This document shows, piece after piece, positions 57,651 to 64,000 of a stretch of 64,000 nt of DNA (within the stretch, counting starts at the first letter, position 1; every line of letters begins with the position of its first letter). The DNA comes from G963720515 sp963720515 (GTDB taxonomy: Bacteria > Actinomycetota > Thermoleophilia > Gaiellales > Gaiellaceae). The stretch lies in the NCBI GenBank assembly GCA_963720515.1, contig OY970397.1:2294001-2358000 (forward strand), in the 5' to 3' direction. The notes below the pieces were generated by a model that was not told the DNA's origin, did no database searches, and saw nothing but the letters and a program-made list of their open reading frames with translations. The position numbers were made by a program, and so were the translations under genes.

Positions 57651-58534
57651 TGGACATGAAGAAGGAGATCAAGCTCTCCGACCTCTTCAAGCGGAAGCCG
57701 AAGGACCCCGTCGACGAGACGGTCGCGGTCGAGGAGAAGCCGAAGAAGGAGAAGGGCTCGGGCATGCGGCGTGAGATCTCGTTCCGGCGCCGCAAGGACG
57801 ACACGCCGAAGGAGAAGGCGCCGAAGGAGCCGAAGGCCAAGCGCTCCCGGCGCGGCTCGACGGCTGCCCCGGCGATCCCGCAGGTGCCGCTCATGCGCGC
57901 CTTCGACCTCCTTCCGGGGGACGTCGCGGGTGAGAACACCGGCCGCCGGCCGAGCACCGCCCAGCTCGTCCTTGCCGTCGTCGGGCTCGTCCTAGTGGCG
58001 GCGATGGCCTCCCTGTTTCTGATCTCGAGCGCGCGCGTGGCCGACAAGCAGCAGACCCTCGACGGCCTGAAGACCCAACTCGCCGACCTGGATGTCGCGG
58101 CGCAGACCCCCTCGCCGACCGGCGAGGCCGACGACGCGCTCGTCCAGGAGCGCGGCACGCGCACCGGCGCGCTCGCGATCGCGCTCGCGAACCGGATCGC
58201 CTGGGACCGCTTCCTGCGCGACGTCTCGCTCGTGCTCCCCGACCAGGTCTGGCTGACGACCCTCACGGGCACCTCGGGCACCGCTCCGAAGCCCGCGGCC
58301 GCACCGACCGACCCCGCCGCGGCGGCCGCCCAGACGACCTTCGAGATCGGCGGCGTCGCGCGCGACCAGGAGGGCGTTGCGCAGTTCCTGAGCCGCCTCC
58401 AGGTGCTCCCCGAGGTCGAGTCCGTCCAGCTCAAGAGCTCGACTGCCGCGAAGGTCGAGGACCAGGACGTCTACCAGTTCGTGATCGGCGGCGTCGTCAA
58501 GACGCAGCTGGCGACGGGAGGCACGACCTCGTGA
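57650..58534 (+). CDS. pilN: PilN-like pilus alignment protein with long cytoplasmic extension
   Basis: A 294-residue protein in the PilN position. PilN normally has a short cytoplasmic tail, one membrane helix and a periplasmic ferredoxin-like domain. Here an unusually long, Lys/Pro/Glu-rich cytoplasmic part (about residues 1-100) precedes the membrane helix (AQLVLAVVGLVLVAAMASLF), which also carries the conserved PilM-binding-like MRAFDLLPGD motif. The C-terminal domain shows WLTTLTGTSG and FEIGGVARDQEGVAQFLSRL, typical of PilN. Overlaps PilM and PilO genes. Confidence 0.88.
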   Translation: MDMKKEIKLSDLFKRKPKDPVDETVAVEEKPKKEKGSGMRREISFRRRKDDTPKEKAPKEPKAKRSRRGSTAAPAIPQVPLMRAFDLLPGDVAGENTGRRPSTAQLVLAVVGLVLVAAMASLFLISSARVADKQQTLDGLKTQLADLDVAAQTPSPTGEADDALVQERGTRTGALAIALANRIAWDRFLRDVSLVLPDQVWLTTLTGTSGTAPKPAAAPTDPAAAAAQTTFEIGGVARDQEGVAQFLSRLQVLPEVESVQLKSSTAAKVEDQDVYQFVIGGVVKTQLATGGTTS

Positions 58535-59289
58535 AGCAGCAGGTCCCCCTGACGCCCGTCCTCGCGGTCGCGCTCGCGATCGTCGTCGCCGTGGGCTGGT
58601 TCGCGATCGTCGGCCCGAAGCGCGCCGCGAGCGGCAAGGTGGACGCGCAGATCGCCGACTACAAGGACAAGATCACGGTCGCCGAGAAGGCGAAGGCGCC
58701 GACGGGCACGCCCGTGGTCGAGATCAACGTGGCCGACCTCTTCCGGCTCGCCAAGGCGATGCCGGACCAGGAGGACATGCCTGGCGTGCTCCTCGAGCTC
58801 GACGCGATCGCGGCGTCGGCGGGCGTCAAGTTCGTCTCCATCACGCCCGGCGCGCAGGTCTCGACCGGCGTCTACTACTCGACGCCGATCACGCTCGCCT
58901 TCGAGGGCAACTACTACGACCTCACCGATTTCCTGTTCCGCTTGCGGAACCTCGTCACCGTCCGCGAGGGCACGCTCGAGGCGAACGGCCGGCTGTACAC
59001 GCTCGACGCGCTCCAGTTCGCGGAGGCCGAGGACGGCTTCCCGTCCATCAGCGCGACCGTGACCGTGTCGGCCTACACCTTCGGCAACCCGCTCACGACC
59101 GCGCCGCCGCCCACGGACACGGGCACGACGTCCACCGGGACGACGCCCACGACCACGACGGGCGCCACGACGACGGGCGCCACGACGACCGGCGCGACGA
59201 CCACCGGTCAGACCACGACCGGCCAGACGACCACCGGAACGCCGGGTGCCGAGGGCGGCACCGCCGGCGCCGTGGGGGAGACGCCCTGA
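58531..59289 (+). CDS. pilO: PilO-like pilus alignment protein with Thr-rich tail
   Basis: A 252-residue protein: an N-terminal membrane helix (PVLAVALAIVVAVGWFAIVG), a coiled linker, and a ferredoxin-like outside domain (VKFVSITPGAQVSTGVYYST, FEGNYYDLTDFLFRLRNLVT) as in PilO, which pairs with PilN. The last 55 residues are a low-complexity Thr/Gly tail with repeated GATTT and GQTTT units. Such a tail is not usual for PilO; it may reach into the wall or carry O-glycans. Starts with GTG overlapping the PilN stop. Confidence 0.87.
   Translation: MKQQVPLTPVLAVALAIVVAVGWFAIVGPKRAASGKVDAQIADYKDKITVAEKAKAPTGTPVVEINVADLFRLAKAMPDQEDMPGVLLELDAIAASAGVKFVSITPGAQVSTGVYYSTPITLAFEGNYYDLTDFLFRLRNLVTVREGTLEANGRLYTLDALQFAEAEDGFPSISATVTVSAYTFGNPLTTAPPPTDTGTTSTGTTPTTTTGATTTGATTTGATTTGQTTTGQTTTGTPGAEGGTAGAVGETP
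59119..59241 (+). repeat. Low-complexity repeats coding for a Thr-rich tail
   Basis: The DNA repeats a unit of about 15 bases (for example GGCGCCACGACGACG) in frame, coding for GATTT/GQTTT. Unit number could vary by slippage. Confidence 0.6.
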
Positions 59290-60053
59290 TGGCAAGTCCA
59301 GCGAAGGCACAGAGGGCGCTCAAGAGGCAGAAGGCCGCGAAGCAGAAGAAGATCCTGATCGGCCTCGTGCCGCTGTTCCTGCTCATCATGGTCTTCATGG
59401 GCCCCGGGCTCCTGAAGCAGGTCACCGGCGGTGGGAAGAAGGAGCCGGTACCCGTCATCCCGCCCGATACCTCCGGCGGTCCGGCCACGCCTGCGTCCGC
59501 CCCGGGCGCAGCGCCCGGCGCCGCGCCCTCCACGGCCGCGCCGGCCGGGACGGCCACGGTCGCGGCGCCCACGGCGACCTCGCTCGACGACACCGACGAC
59601 GTCTCCTCGGCCGGCCCTGGCCAGCTCGTCTCCTTCGACCGCTTCGTCGGCCGCGACCCGTTCCGTCAGGGCATCGAGTCGAAGCCCGACGCGCCCGCCT
59701 CGACCGGCGGCTCCACGCCGGGCGACAAGCCCCCGACCGGCGGGACCGGCGGCGGCACCGGCACCGGCACGCCCGGCGGCAGCATGGGCGGCTCCTCTGG
59801 CGACGCGTACACGAAGGCGACGATCGACGTCAACGGGATCAGCGAGACGGTGGCCGAGGACGGCAACTTCCCCGAGAGCGACCCGATCTTCACCCTCGTC
59901 AAGGTCACGAAGGGCGGCATCCAGCTCGGACTCGTCTCCGGCGAGTTCACCGCGGGCGACCCGACCATCTCCGTGAAGGTCGGCAAGACGGTCACGCTCG
60001 TCAGCCAGCCCGACGGGCTGCGCTACGTGATCAAGCTCGTCTCGGTCGGCTAG
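59289..60053 (+). CDS. Membrane-anchored protein in the PilP position
   Basis: A 254-residue protein with a basic N-terminus, one membrane helix (ILIGLVPLFLLIMVFMGPGL), a long Ala/Pro/Thr/Gly-rich linker (about residues 65-175) and a C-terminal beta-rich domain (YTKATIDVNGISETVAEDGN, TLVKVTKGGIQLGLVSGEFT, VTLVSQPDGLRYVIKLVSVG). It resembles PilP in place and layout (follows PilO, anchored, small beta domain), but there is no secretin in a monoderm. I infer a wall-facing partner of PilNO. ATG overlaps the PilO stop. Confidence 0.7.
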   Translation: MASPAKAQRALKRQKAAKQKKILIGLVPLFLLIMVFMGPGLLKQVTGGGKKEPVPVIPPDTSGGPATPASAPGAAPGAAPSTAAPAGTATVAAPTATSLDDTDDVSSAGPGQLVSFDRFVGRDPFRQGIESKPDAPASTGGSTPGDKPPTGGTGGGTGTGTPGGSMGGSSGDAYTKATIDVNGISETVAEDGNFPESDPIFTLVKVTKGGIQLGLVSGEFTAGDPTISVKVGKTVTLVSQPDGLRYVIKLVSVG

Positions 60054-60349
60054 CCCTCAGGCCGCCTCTTCGTGCGGGGCCGCGCCACGGGCGTCGTCCC
60101 TTCTGGCCACGGGCGAACTGGGCGGCAGCACGAGCACCGCTTGGATTGCATCGACCGTCGCGTCCCATGCGCGGCAGGCCTCACTCAGAGCGGCGGCCGG
60201 CGCGCGCCTGATGCAACACAAACCGGGCCTCGTGATGCCCGAAACGGCCGTGGCCACCCCGTGCTAGCGCGCCTGCCGGGCCATGGACGTCGGAGCCACG
60301 CCAGGGGTCTGACCCCCGTCGTGTCCCGGGCGGCCGGGCGGCCGGTTGG
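60054..60349. other. Gap between the PilP-position gene and the PilV-like gene
   Basis: No recognisable gene. A small frame on the minus strand (60057-60257) is not supported by a ribosome site or homology. It holds the palindrome GGGGTC-T-GACCCC near 60305, which may act as terminator or binding site between the convergent genes. Confidence 0.4.
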
Positions 60350-60916
60350 CTAGAGGCCCGTGGAGAGGTCGAACGTGGACGAGACGCGCGCGTAGGTGCG
60401 AAGCGTCGTCGCGTCCTTGACGATGATCGTCACGAGCTTCGCGTCACGGCCGGCGAGTCCGCTCGAGTTCGTGATCGCCTTCCACGTGATGAACGTGTCC
60501 ACGCGGTAGCTGCGATTGTCGGCCCCCGTCACGGTCTTCGTCGGCACCGAGTTCGTGCACGGCGAGGAGCCGCACGGCGTGACGACGACCGTCGAGTTCG
60601 TCTGGTTCGTCGGGCTCGAGATCGCCCTGTACGCGGTCGCGCTCGTGTAGGTCGAGTCGGCGGCCTGCACGGCGGTCTGGCCGAGCCCGATCGCCTCGAA
60701 CTTGATCGCCCGGTAGCCCTCCATCTCCGAGTCGGCGAGGGCCGAGGCGGTCGAGACCGCACTCGCGCGCTTGATGGCCGTCATGCCCGTCTGGAACATG
60801 GCGAAGAGAGCCATGACCCCGATCGACATGATCATCATGGCGCAGACGAGCTCGATCATCCCGAAGCCCGCCTCGCCGCGCGTGCACGCGCGCGCTCTCC
60901 GCAGGAGGCCGTCCAT
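60350..60916 (-). CDS. PilV-like minor pilin (type IV prepilin)
   Basis: A 188-residue prepilin. The leader RGEAG is followed by FGMIELVCAMMIMSIGVMAL with Glu at +5 of the mature protein. The rest is a pilin-like beta-rich domain with two Cys (VTPCGSSPCTN). Such minor pilins join the tip complex that starts assembly. It is divergent from pilC, with about 70 bases between them, and is separated from the other minor pilins by the central operons. Confidence 0.85.
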   Translation of the reverse strand: MDGLLRRARACTRGEAGFGMIELVCAMMIMSIGVMALFAMFQTGMTAIKRASAVSTASALADSEMEGYRAIKFEAIGLGQTAVQAADSTYTSATAYRAISSPTNQTNSTVVVTPCGSSPCTNSVPTKTVTGADNRSYRVDTFITWKAITNSSGLAGRDAKLVTIIVKDATTLRTYARVSSTFDLSTGL

Positions 60917-60987
60917 CCCCGACTACATCGGCGGAAACGTGGTTTCGCTCAAGAGGAGAAGGGGTGATGCCGATTTGACCCTTGGAA

Positions 60988-62199
60988 ATGGCCTCCTTCG
61001 CCTACGTTGCCATCAACGCCGAGGGCATTGAGCTCGACGGCGAGATCAGCGCCCCGGACCTGAACGCGGCGCGCGAAGCGCTGCGCGTCCGTGGCCTGCT
61101 CGCGACCACGCTGGACGAGCGCGCCTCCTCCACGGAGGGCTTCACGGCGATCAAGAAGGTCAAGCCGAAGACGCTCCAGATCTTCTCGCGCCAGTTCGCG
61201 ACCATGATCGAGGCGGGTCTGAACGTCGTGACGGCGCTCGTCATCCTCGAGGAGCAGACCGAGGACCGGAAGTTCGCGATGATCATCAGCGAGGTCCGGG
61301 CGGACGTCGAGGGCGGGCTCCTGCTCTCCGAGGCGCTCGCGCGCCATCCGAAGATCTTCTCGCGCCTCTACATCTCGATGGTCGAGGCGGGCGAGGCGGC
61401 CGGAATCCTGGACATCGTCCTCGACCGCGTCGCCATGCAGATCGAGAAGGAGACGCAGATCAAGCGCCGCGTGAAGGGCGCCATGATGTACCCGATCATG
61501 GTGCTGGCGTTCGCGACGCTGGTGCTCTGCGGAATGCTCATGTTCCTCGTCCCGATCTTCGTGGACATCTTCAAGCAGCTCGGCGGCGACCTCCCGATGC
61601 TGACCCAGATCGTGGTCGGGATGTCGAACATCCTGAAGAGCTACTGGTACATCATCTTCCCGGGCGTCGGCGGCGGGATCTACGCGCTCCTGCGCTTCAA
61701 GAAGACCGAGAAGGGCGGGCGGATGTGGGACCGGATCCGCGTCAAGGCGCCGGTCGGGATCGGCAAGGTCGTCCTCAAGGTCGGGATGGCGCGCTTCTCG
61801 CGCACGCTCTCGACGCTCATCGGCTCAGGCGTGGACATCATCCGCGCGCTCGAGATCACCGGCGCGACGTCCGGCAACTCCCTCATCGAGGATGCCCTCA
61901 TCGTGGTCAAGGAGCGTGTCCACCAGGGCATCCCGATCGCGGTGCCGCTCAGCGAGATCGCCATCTTCCCGCCGATGGTGTCCCAGATGGTCCGCGTCGG
62001 CGAGGAGACGGGTGAGCTCGAGAAGATGCTCGGGAAGATCGCCGACTTCTACGAGGACGAGGTGGACTCGGCGATCGCGACGCTGACCTCGATCATCGAG
62101 CCCCTCATGATGATCCTGGTCGGCATGATGGTCGGCGTCATCATCATCTCCATGTACCTCCCGATGTTCAAGCTGCTCACGCTCATCGGCGGCAGCTAG
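60988..62199 (+). CDS. pilC: Type IV pilus platform protein PilC
   Basis: A 403-residue membrane protein that links PilB/PilT to the growing pilus. Two GspF/T2SSF domains: the first has FSRQFATMIEAGLNVVTALV and YISMVEAGEAAGILDIVLDR, the second has ARFSRTLSTLIGSGVDIIRA and MVRVGEETGELEKMLGKIAD. Three main membrane helices are visible (around residues 165-190, 215-235 and 375-398). Length matches PilC. ATG at 60988 gives the usual MASFAYVAIN start. Ends overlapping the convergent GNAT gene by four bases. Confidence 0.95.
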   Translation: MASFAYVAINAEGIELDGEISAPDLNAAREALRVRGLLATTLDERASSTEGFTAIKKVKPKTLQIFSRQFATMIEAGLNVVTALVILEEQTEDRKFAMIISEVRADVEGGLLLSEALARHPKIFSRLYISMVEAGEAAGILDIVLDRVAMQIEKETQIKRRVKGAMMYPIMVLAFATLVLCGMLMFLVPIFVDIFKQLGGDLPMLTQIVVGMSNILKSYWYIIFPGVGGGIYALLRFKKTEKGGRMWDRIRVKAPVGIGKVVLKVGMARFSRTLSTLIGSGVDIIRALEITGATSGNSLIEDALIVVKERVHQGIPIAVPLSEIAIFPPMVSQMVRVGEETGELEKMLGKIADFYEDEVDSAIATLTSIIEPLMMILVGMMVGVIIISMYLPMFKLLTLIGGS

Positions 62200-62720
62200 A
62201 CCTCCTTCCAGAAGACCGTGGTGTCGCACGGTCGCCCGTCGGGATAGAGCGCGTAGTTCGGGATGATCCCGACCTTCGTCCAGCCCATGCGCTCGTAGAG
62301 GCGCTCGGCAGGGTCTCCCGTGACCGTGTCGAGGACGAGGAGCGTCCGGCCCTCCGCCCGCGCCTCGCGCTCGGCGTGCTCCATGAGCAGCCGGCCGACG
62401 CCGCGGTTGCGGGCCGACCGGCGGACGAGCAGCTTCGCGATGTCCCCGCGGTGCGGCTGGTTCGGGAACGGCGCGTAGATGAGCTGCACGGTGCCGACGA
62501 CCTCGTCGCCGCCGTAGGCCGCGAGCAGCAGTCGCCGGCCCGCCTCGACCTCGGCGGCGAAGTCCTCGAAGACCGCGCGCGCGTCCTCGCGCGAGAACGG
62601 CGCCATGTAGCTGACCGAGGCGCCGCCGTCAACGCAGTCGAAGAGGACGCCCGCGAGCCCGTCGAGCTCCGCGCGGATCTCGGGCGCGTCGAGCCGGCGG
62701 ACCTGCACGTCGTCCTCCAC
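62196..62720 (-). CDS. GNAT-family N-acetyltransferase
   Basis: A 174-residue acetyltransferase. The acetyl-CoA site is RRSARNRGVGRLLMEHAERE (R/Q-x-x-G-x-G/A motif A), with TLLVLDTVTGDPAERLYERM following as motif B and YALYPDGRPCDTTVFWKEV as the C-terminal strand. Substrate unknown; proteins with this ending resemble aminoglycoside- or small-molecule acetyltransferases. GTG start. Divergent from the ferritin gene, 47 bases apart. Confidence 0.87.
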   Translation of the reverse strand: MEDDVQVRRLDAPEIRAELDGLAGVLFDCVDGGASVSYMAPFSREDARAVFEDFAAEVEAGRRLLLAAYGGDEVVGTVQLIYAPFPNQPHRGDIAKLLVRRSARNRGVGRLLMEHAEREARAEGRTLLVLDTVTGDPAERLYERMGWTKVGIIPNYALYPDGRPCDTTVFWKEV

Positions 62721-62767
62721 GAGCCCAGTCTCGCAGTGCAGGCGGCGGCTCCCCGTAGAATCGCGCC

Positions 62768-63298
62768 GTGGCCAGGTTCGCCGACGCGCTGAACGAACAG
62801 GTGGGACGCGAGTTCGCCGCGTCGCAGCAGTACGTCGCGATCGCGGTGCACTACGACATCGAGACGCTCCCCGGGCTCGCCGCGCACTTCTACCGCCAGG
62901 CGGTCGAGGAGCGAAACCACGCGATGATGATCGTCCAGTACCTCCTCGACGCCGGCGAGACGGTCACGATCCCCGGTGTCGCGGCGCCGCAGACCGAGTT
63001 CAAGGACGTCGTCGAGCCGGTCGCGCTCGCGCTCGCCCAGGAGAAGACCGTGACGGAGCAGATCGTCGAGCTCGCGAAGATCGCCCGGGACGAGGGCGAG
63101 CTCGTCGGCGAGCAGTTCCTCCACTGGTTCCTCCAGGAGCAGCGCGAGGAGGTCTCGAGCATGTCCGCGCTCCTCTCGATCGTCGAGCGCGCGAACGCGT
63201 CGAACATCCTCCTGGCCGAGGAGTACCTCGTCCGCAGCCAGGTCGGCGATGCGGGCGAGACCGCAGCCGCACCGCCCGCGGCCGGCGGCGCCCTCTAG
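62768..63298 (+). CDS. Ferritin (iron storage)
   Basis: A 176-residue ferritin that oxidises Fe(II) and stores iron in a protein shell. Four-helix bundle with ferroxidase residues: Glu in GREFAASQQYVA, Glu and His in AVEERNHAMMIVQYL, Glu in EGELVGEQFLHWFLQEQREE. The C-terminal tail is Ala/Pro-rich. Close to the family length. GTG start. A hairpin terminator follows. Confidence 0.9.
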   Translation: MARFADALNEQVGREFAASQQYVAIAVHYDIETLPGLAAHFYRQAVEERNHAMMIVQYLLDAGETVTIPGVAAPQTEFKDVVEPVALALAQEKTVTEQIVELAKIARDEGELVGEQFLHWFLQEQREEVSSMSALLSIVERANASNILLAEEYLVRSQVGDAGETAAAPPAAGGAL

Positions 63299-63384
63299 CG
63301 CGGCCGGGCCTGTGGACGCATCGGCACACACTCGGCGCAGTCCGGTCACAGACACGCGCGGAAATCCTCGATAGCGTGGAAACC

Positions 63385-63430
63385 AGGGAGGGGGCGACCT
63401 CCCTTTACCTGCGCGCGTGAAGTAGGGAGG
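63385..63430. terminator. Three-part inverted repeat between ferritin and ABC transporter genes
   Basis: AGGGAGG (63385-63391), CCTCCCT (63398-63404) and AGGGAGG (63424-63430) can pair as 1-2 or 2-3. The first hairpin is followed by TTTA on the plus strand and is a likely terminator for ferritin; the second fits the end of the convergent ABC gene. Confidence 0.6.
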
Positions 63431-63432
63431 CG

Positions 63433-64000
63433 CTAGACCGGCAGCAGGCGGACGCCGGCGGCCTTGAAGCTCGCCACGAGCGAGACGCCCGGCGCGACGC
63501 CGAGGCGCTCCGCTGACGCGGCCGTGATCTCCGCCGTCACCGGCCCGACGGTCACGCGCACGCGGTTCCCGAGCGGGACGACCGACTCGACGGGCCCGCG
63601 CAGGTGGTTCTGCGGCGAGCCCTCGTCGGGGGCAAGGGCGAGCGCGATCTCCCAGGGCTGCACCGCGATCGCGACGCGGCCCTCGCCGCGATCGGTGGAC
63701 AGGATCCGCGTCCCGTCCTCGAGCGCCACCTCGGTGAGCCCGTCCGGCCCCGGCCGTGCGAAGCCGTGCAGGACGTTCGCGCCGGTGAAGTCCGCGACGA
63801 AGGGCGACGTGGGCGACGCCAGCAGCTCGGCCGCGGTGCCGGTCTGCACGATCTCGCCGTCCACGAGCACGCCGATTCGGTCGGCGAGGGCCGCGGCCTC
63901 TGCGAAGTCGTGGGTCACGAGGACGGTGGGAAGCGCGAGCGAGCGCAGCGTCGCGGCGAGCTCCCCGCGCACGCGCGCACGCGTGCGCGTGTCGAGCGAT
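63433..64000 (-). CDS. ABC transporter ATP-binding protein with TOBE domain (molybdate/sulfate-type), partial
   Basis: The C-terminal 188 codons of an ABC ATPase; the gene runs past the window edge. Visible are the D-loop region (SLDTRTRARVRGEL), the switch His in VLVTHDFAEAAALADRIGVL, and a TOBE domain at the end (GPVESVVPLGNRVRVTVGPV, ITAASAERLGVAPGVSLVAS). This pattern fits ModC/CysA/PotA-like importers; the TOBE sequence is closest to molybdate- or tungstate-type sensors. The N-terminal Walker A lies outside. Confidence 0.85.
   Translation of the reverse strand, partial: SLDTRTRARVRGELAATLRSLALPTVLVTHDFAEAAALADRIGVLVDGEIVQTGTAAELLASPTSPFVADFTGANVLHGFARPGPDGLTEVALEDGTRILSTDRGEGRVAIAVQPWEIALALAPDEGSPQNHLRGPVESVVPLGNRVRVTVGPVTAEITAASAERLGVAPGVSLVASFKAAGVRLLPV

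Noticed and set aside
59119..59241. CRISPR-like repeats
   Set aside because: The repeats are short, in frame, without spacers and code for a Thr-rich protein tail. No CRISPR array was seen anywhere in the window.
60057..60257. 66-residue frame on the minus strand between pilus genes
   Set aside because: No ribosome site or homology; treated as non-coding.
1..64000. Very long open frames opposite or overlapping real genes (for example 4549-6891 upstream part, 6417-8219, 9317-11182 upstream part, 17325-18971, 38426-41305)
   Set aside because: High GC gives few stops; these stretches are rich in Arg, Pro and Ala, show no domains and lie across well-supported genes.

Overview
The window is very GC-rich with strong third-position GC bias. 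It carries families typical of Actinomycetota: an actinobacterial Holin-X (PF07332) cassette with DUF3618, CGNR zinc-finger and BTAD regulators, EHN-type epoxide hydrolases and SigB/F-type sigma factors. A complete type IV pilus locus without any outer-membrane secretin fits a single-membrane (monoderm) cell. I infer a member of the class Thermoleophilia (Gaiellales/Solirubrobacterales-like); the class assignment is inference from gene content, not from a marker gene.

Layout. 0-2.5 kb: a proline-rich secreted membrane protein, a SigB/F-type sigma factor and an orphan HicB-like antitoxin with a membrane tail. 2.5-14.4 kb: an exopolysaccharide locus with Wzx-like flippase, beta-helix lipoprotein, Wzz/BY-kinase fusion, O-antigen ligase/polymerase-like protein, GT4 glycosyltransferase, polysaccharide deacetylase, two CelD-type acyltransferases, a P-loop kinase-like protein and an initiating undecaprenyl-phosphate sugar transferase. 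14.4-25.4 kb: mixed genes including a secreted cyclase-family protein, a DUF4239/channel-like fusion, an EamA exporter, a PD40 protein beside a frameshifted BTAD regulator, a CPBP protease and a two-component system. 25.4-38.4 kb: an accessory region with a thioredoxin-like protein, a BI-1 protein, tandem epoxide hydrolases (one broken), a cyclase-AAA-TPR giant regulator, a decayed flavin monooxygenase, a CDF transporter, an endolysin-like amidase and tRNA-Thr. 38.4-43.6 kb: an MFS exporter, peroxiredoxin, ring-cleavage dioxygenase-like protein, the small-membrane-protein/Holin-X/DUF3618 operon and tRNA-Tyr.

43.6-62.2 kb is a type IV pilus locus: PilT1, a lytic transglycosylase-M23 fusion, a PASTA-like protein, PilW-like and PilX-like minor pilins, PilB, prepilin peptidase PilD, two almost identical major pilins, PilT2, PilM-N-O and a PilP-position protein, a PilV-like minor pilin and PilC. 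Together these make an assembly/retraction machine with its own peptidoglycan-remodelling enzymes. The window ends with a GNAT acetyltransferase, a ferritin and the C-terminal part of a molybdate/sulfate-type ABC ATPase.

The most unusual signals are (i) three short leader ORFs placed at downstream start codons, two of them made by independent tandem duplications with the same 26-nt ATG-to-ATG offset; (ii) six apparent indels in four genes, all between 19.9 and 40.3 kb while the pilus locus is clean; (iii) a nearly identical pilin duplication; (iv) a membrane-tailed HicB; and (v) a small phage-like island around an endolysin-type amidase and a tRNA-like 3' fragment.
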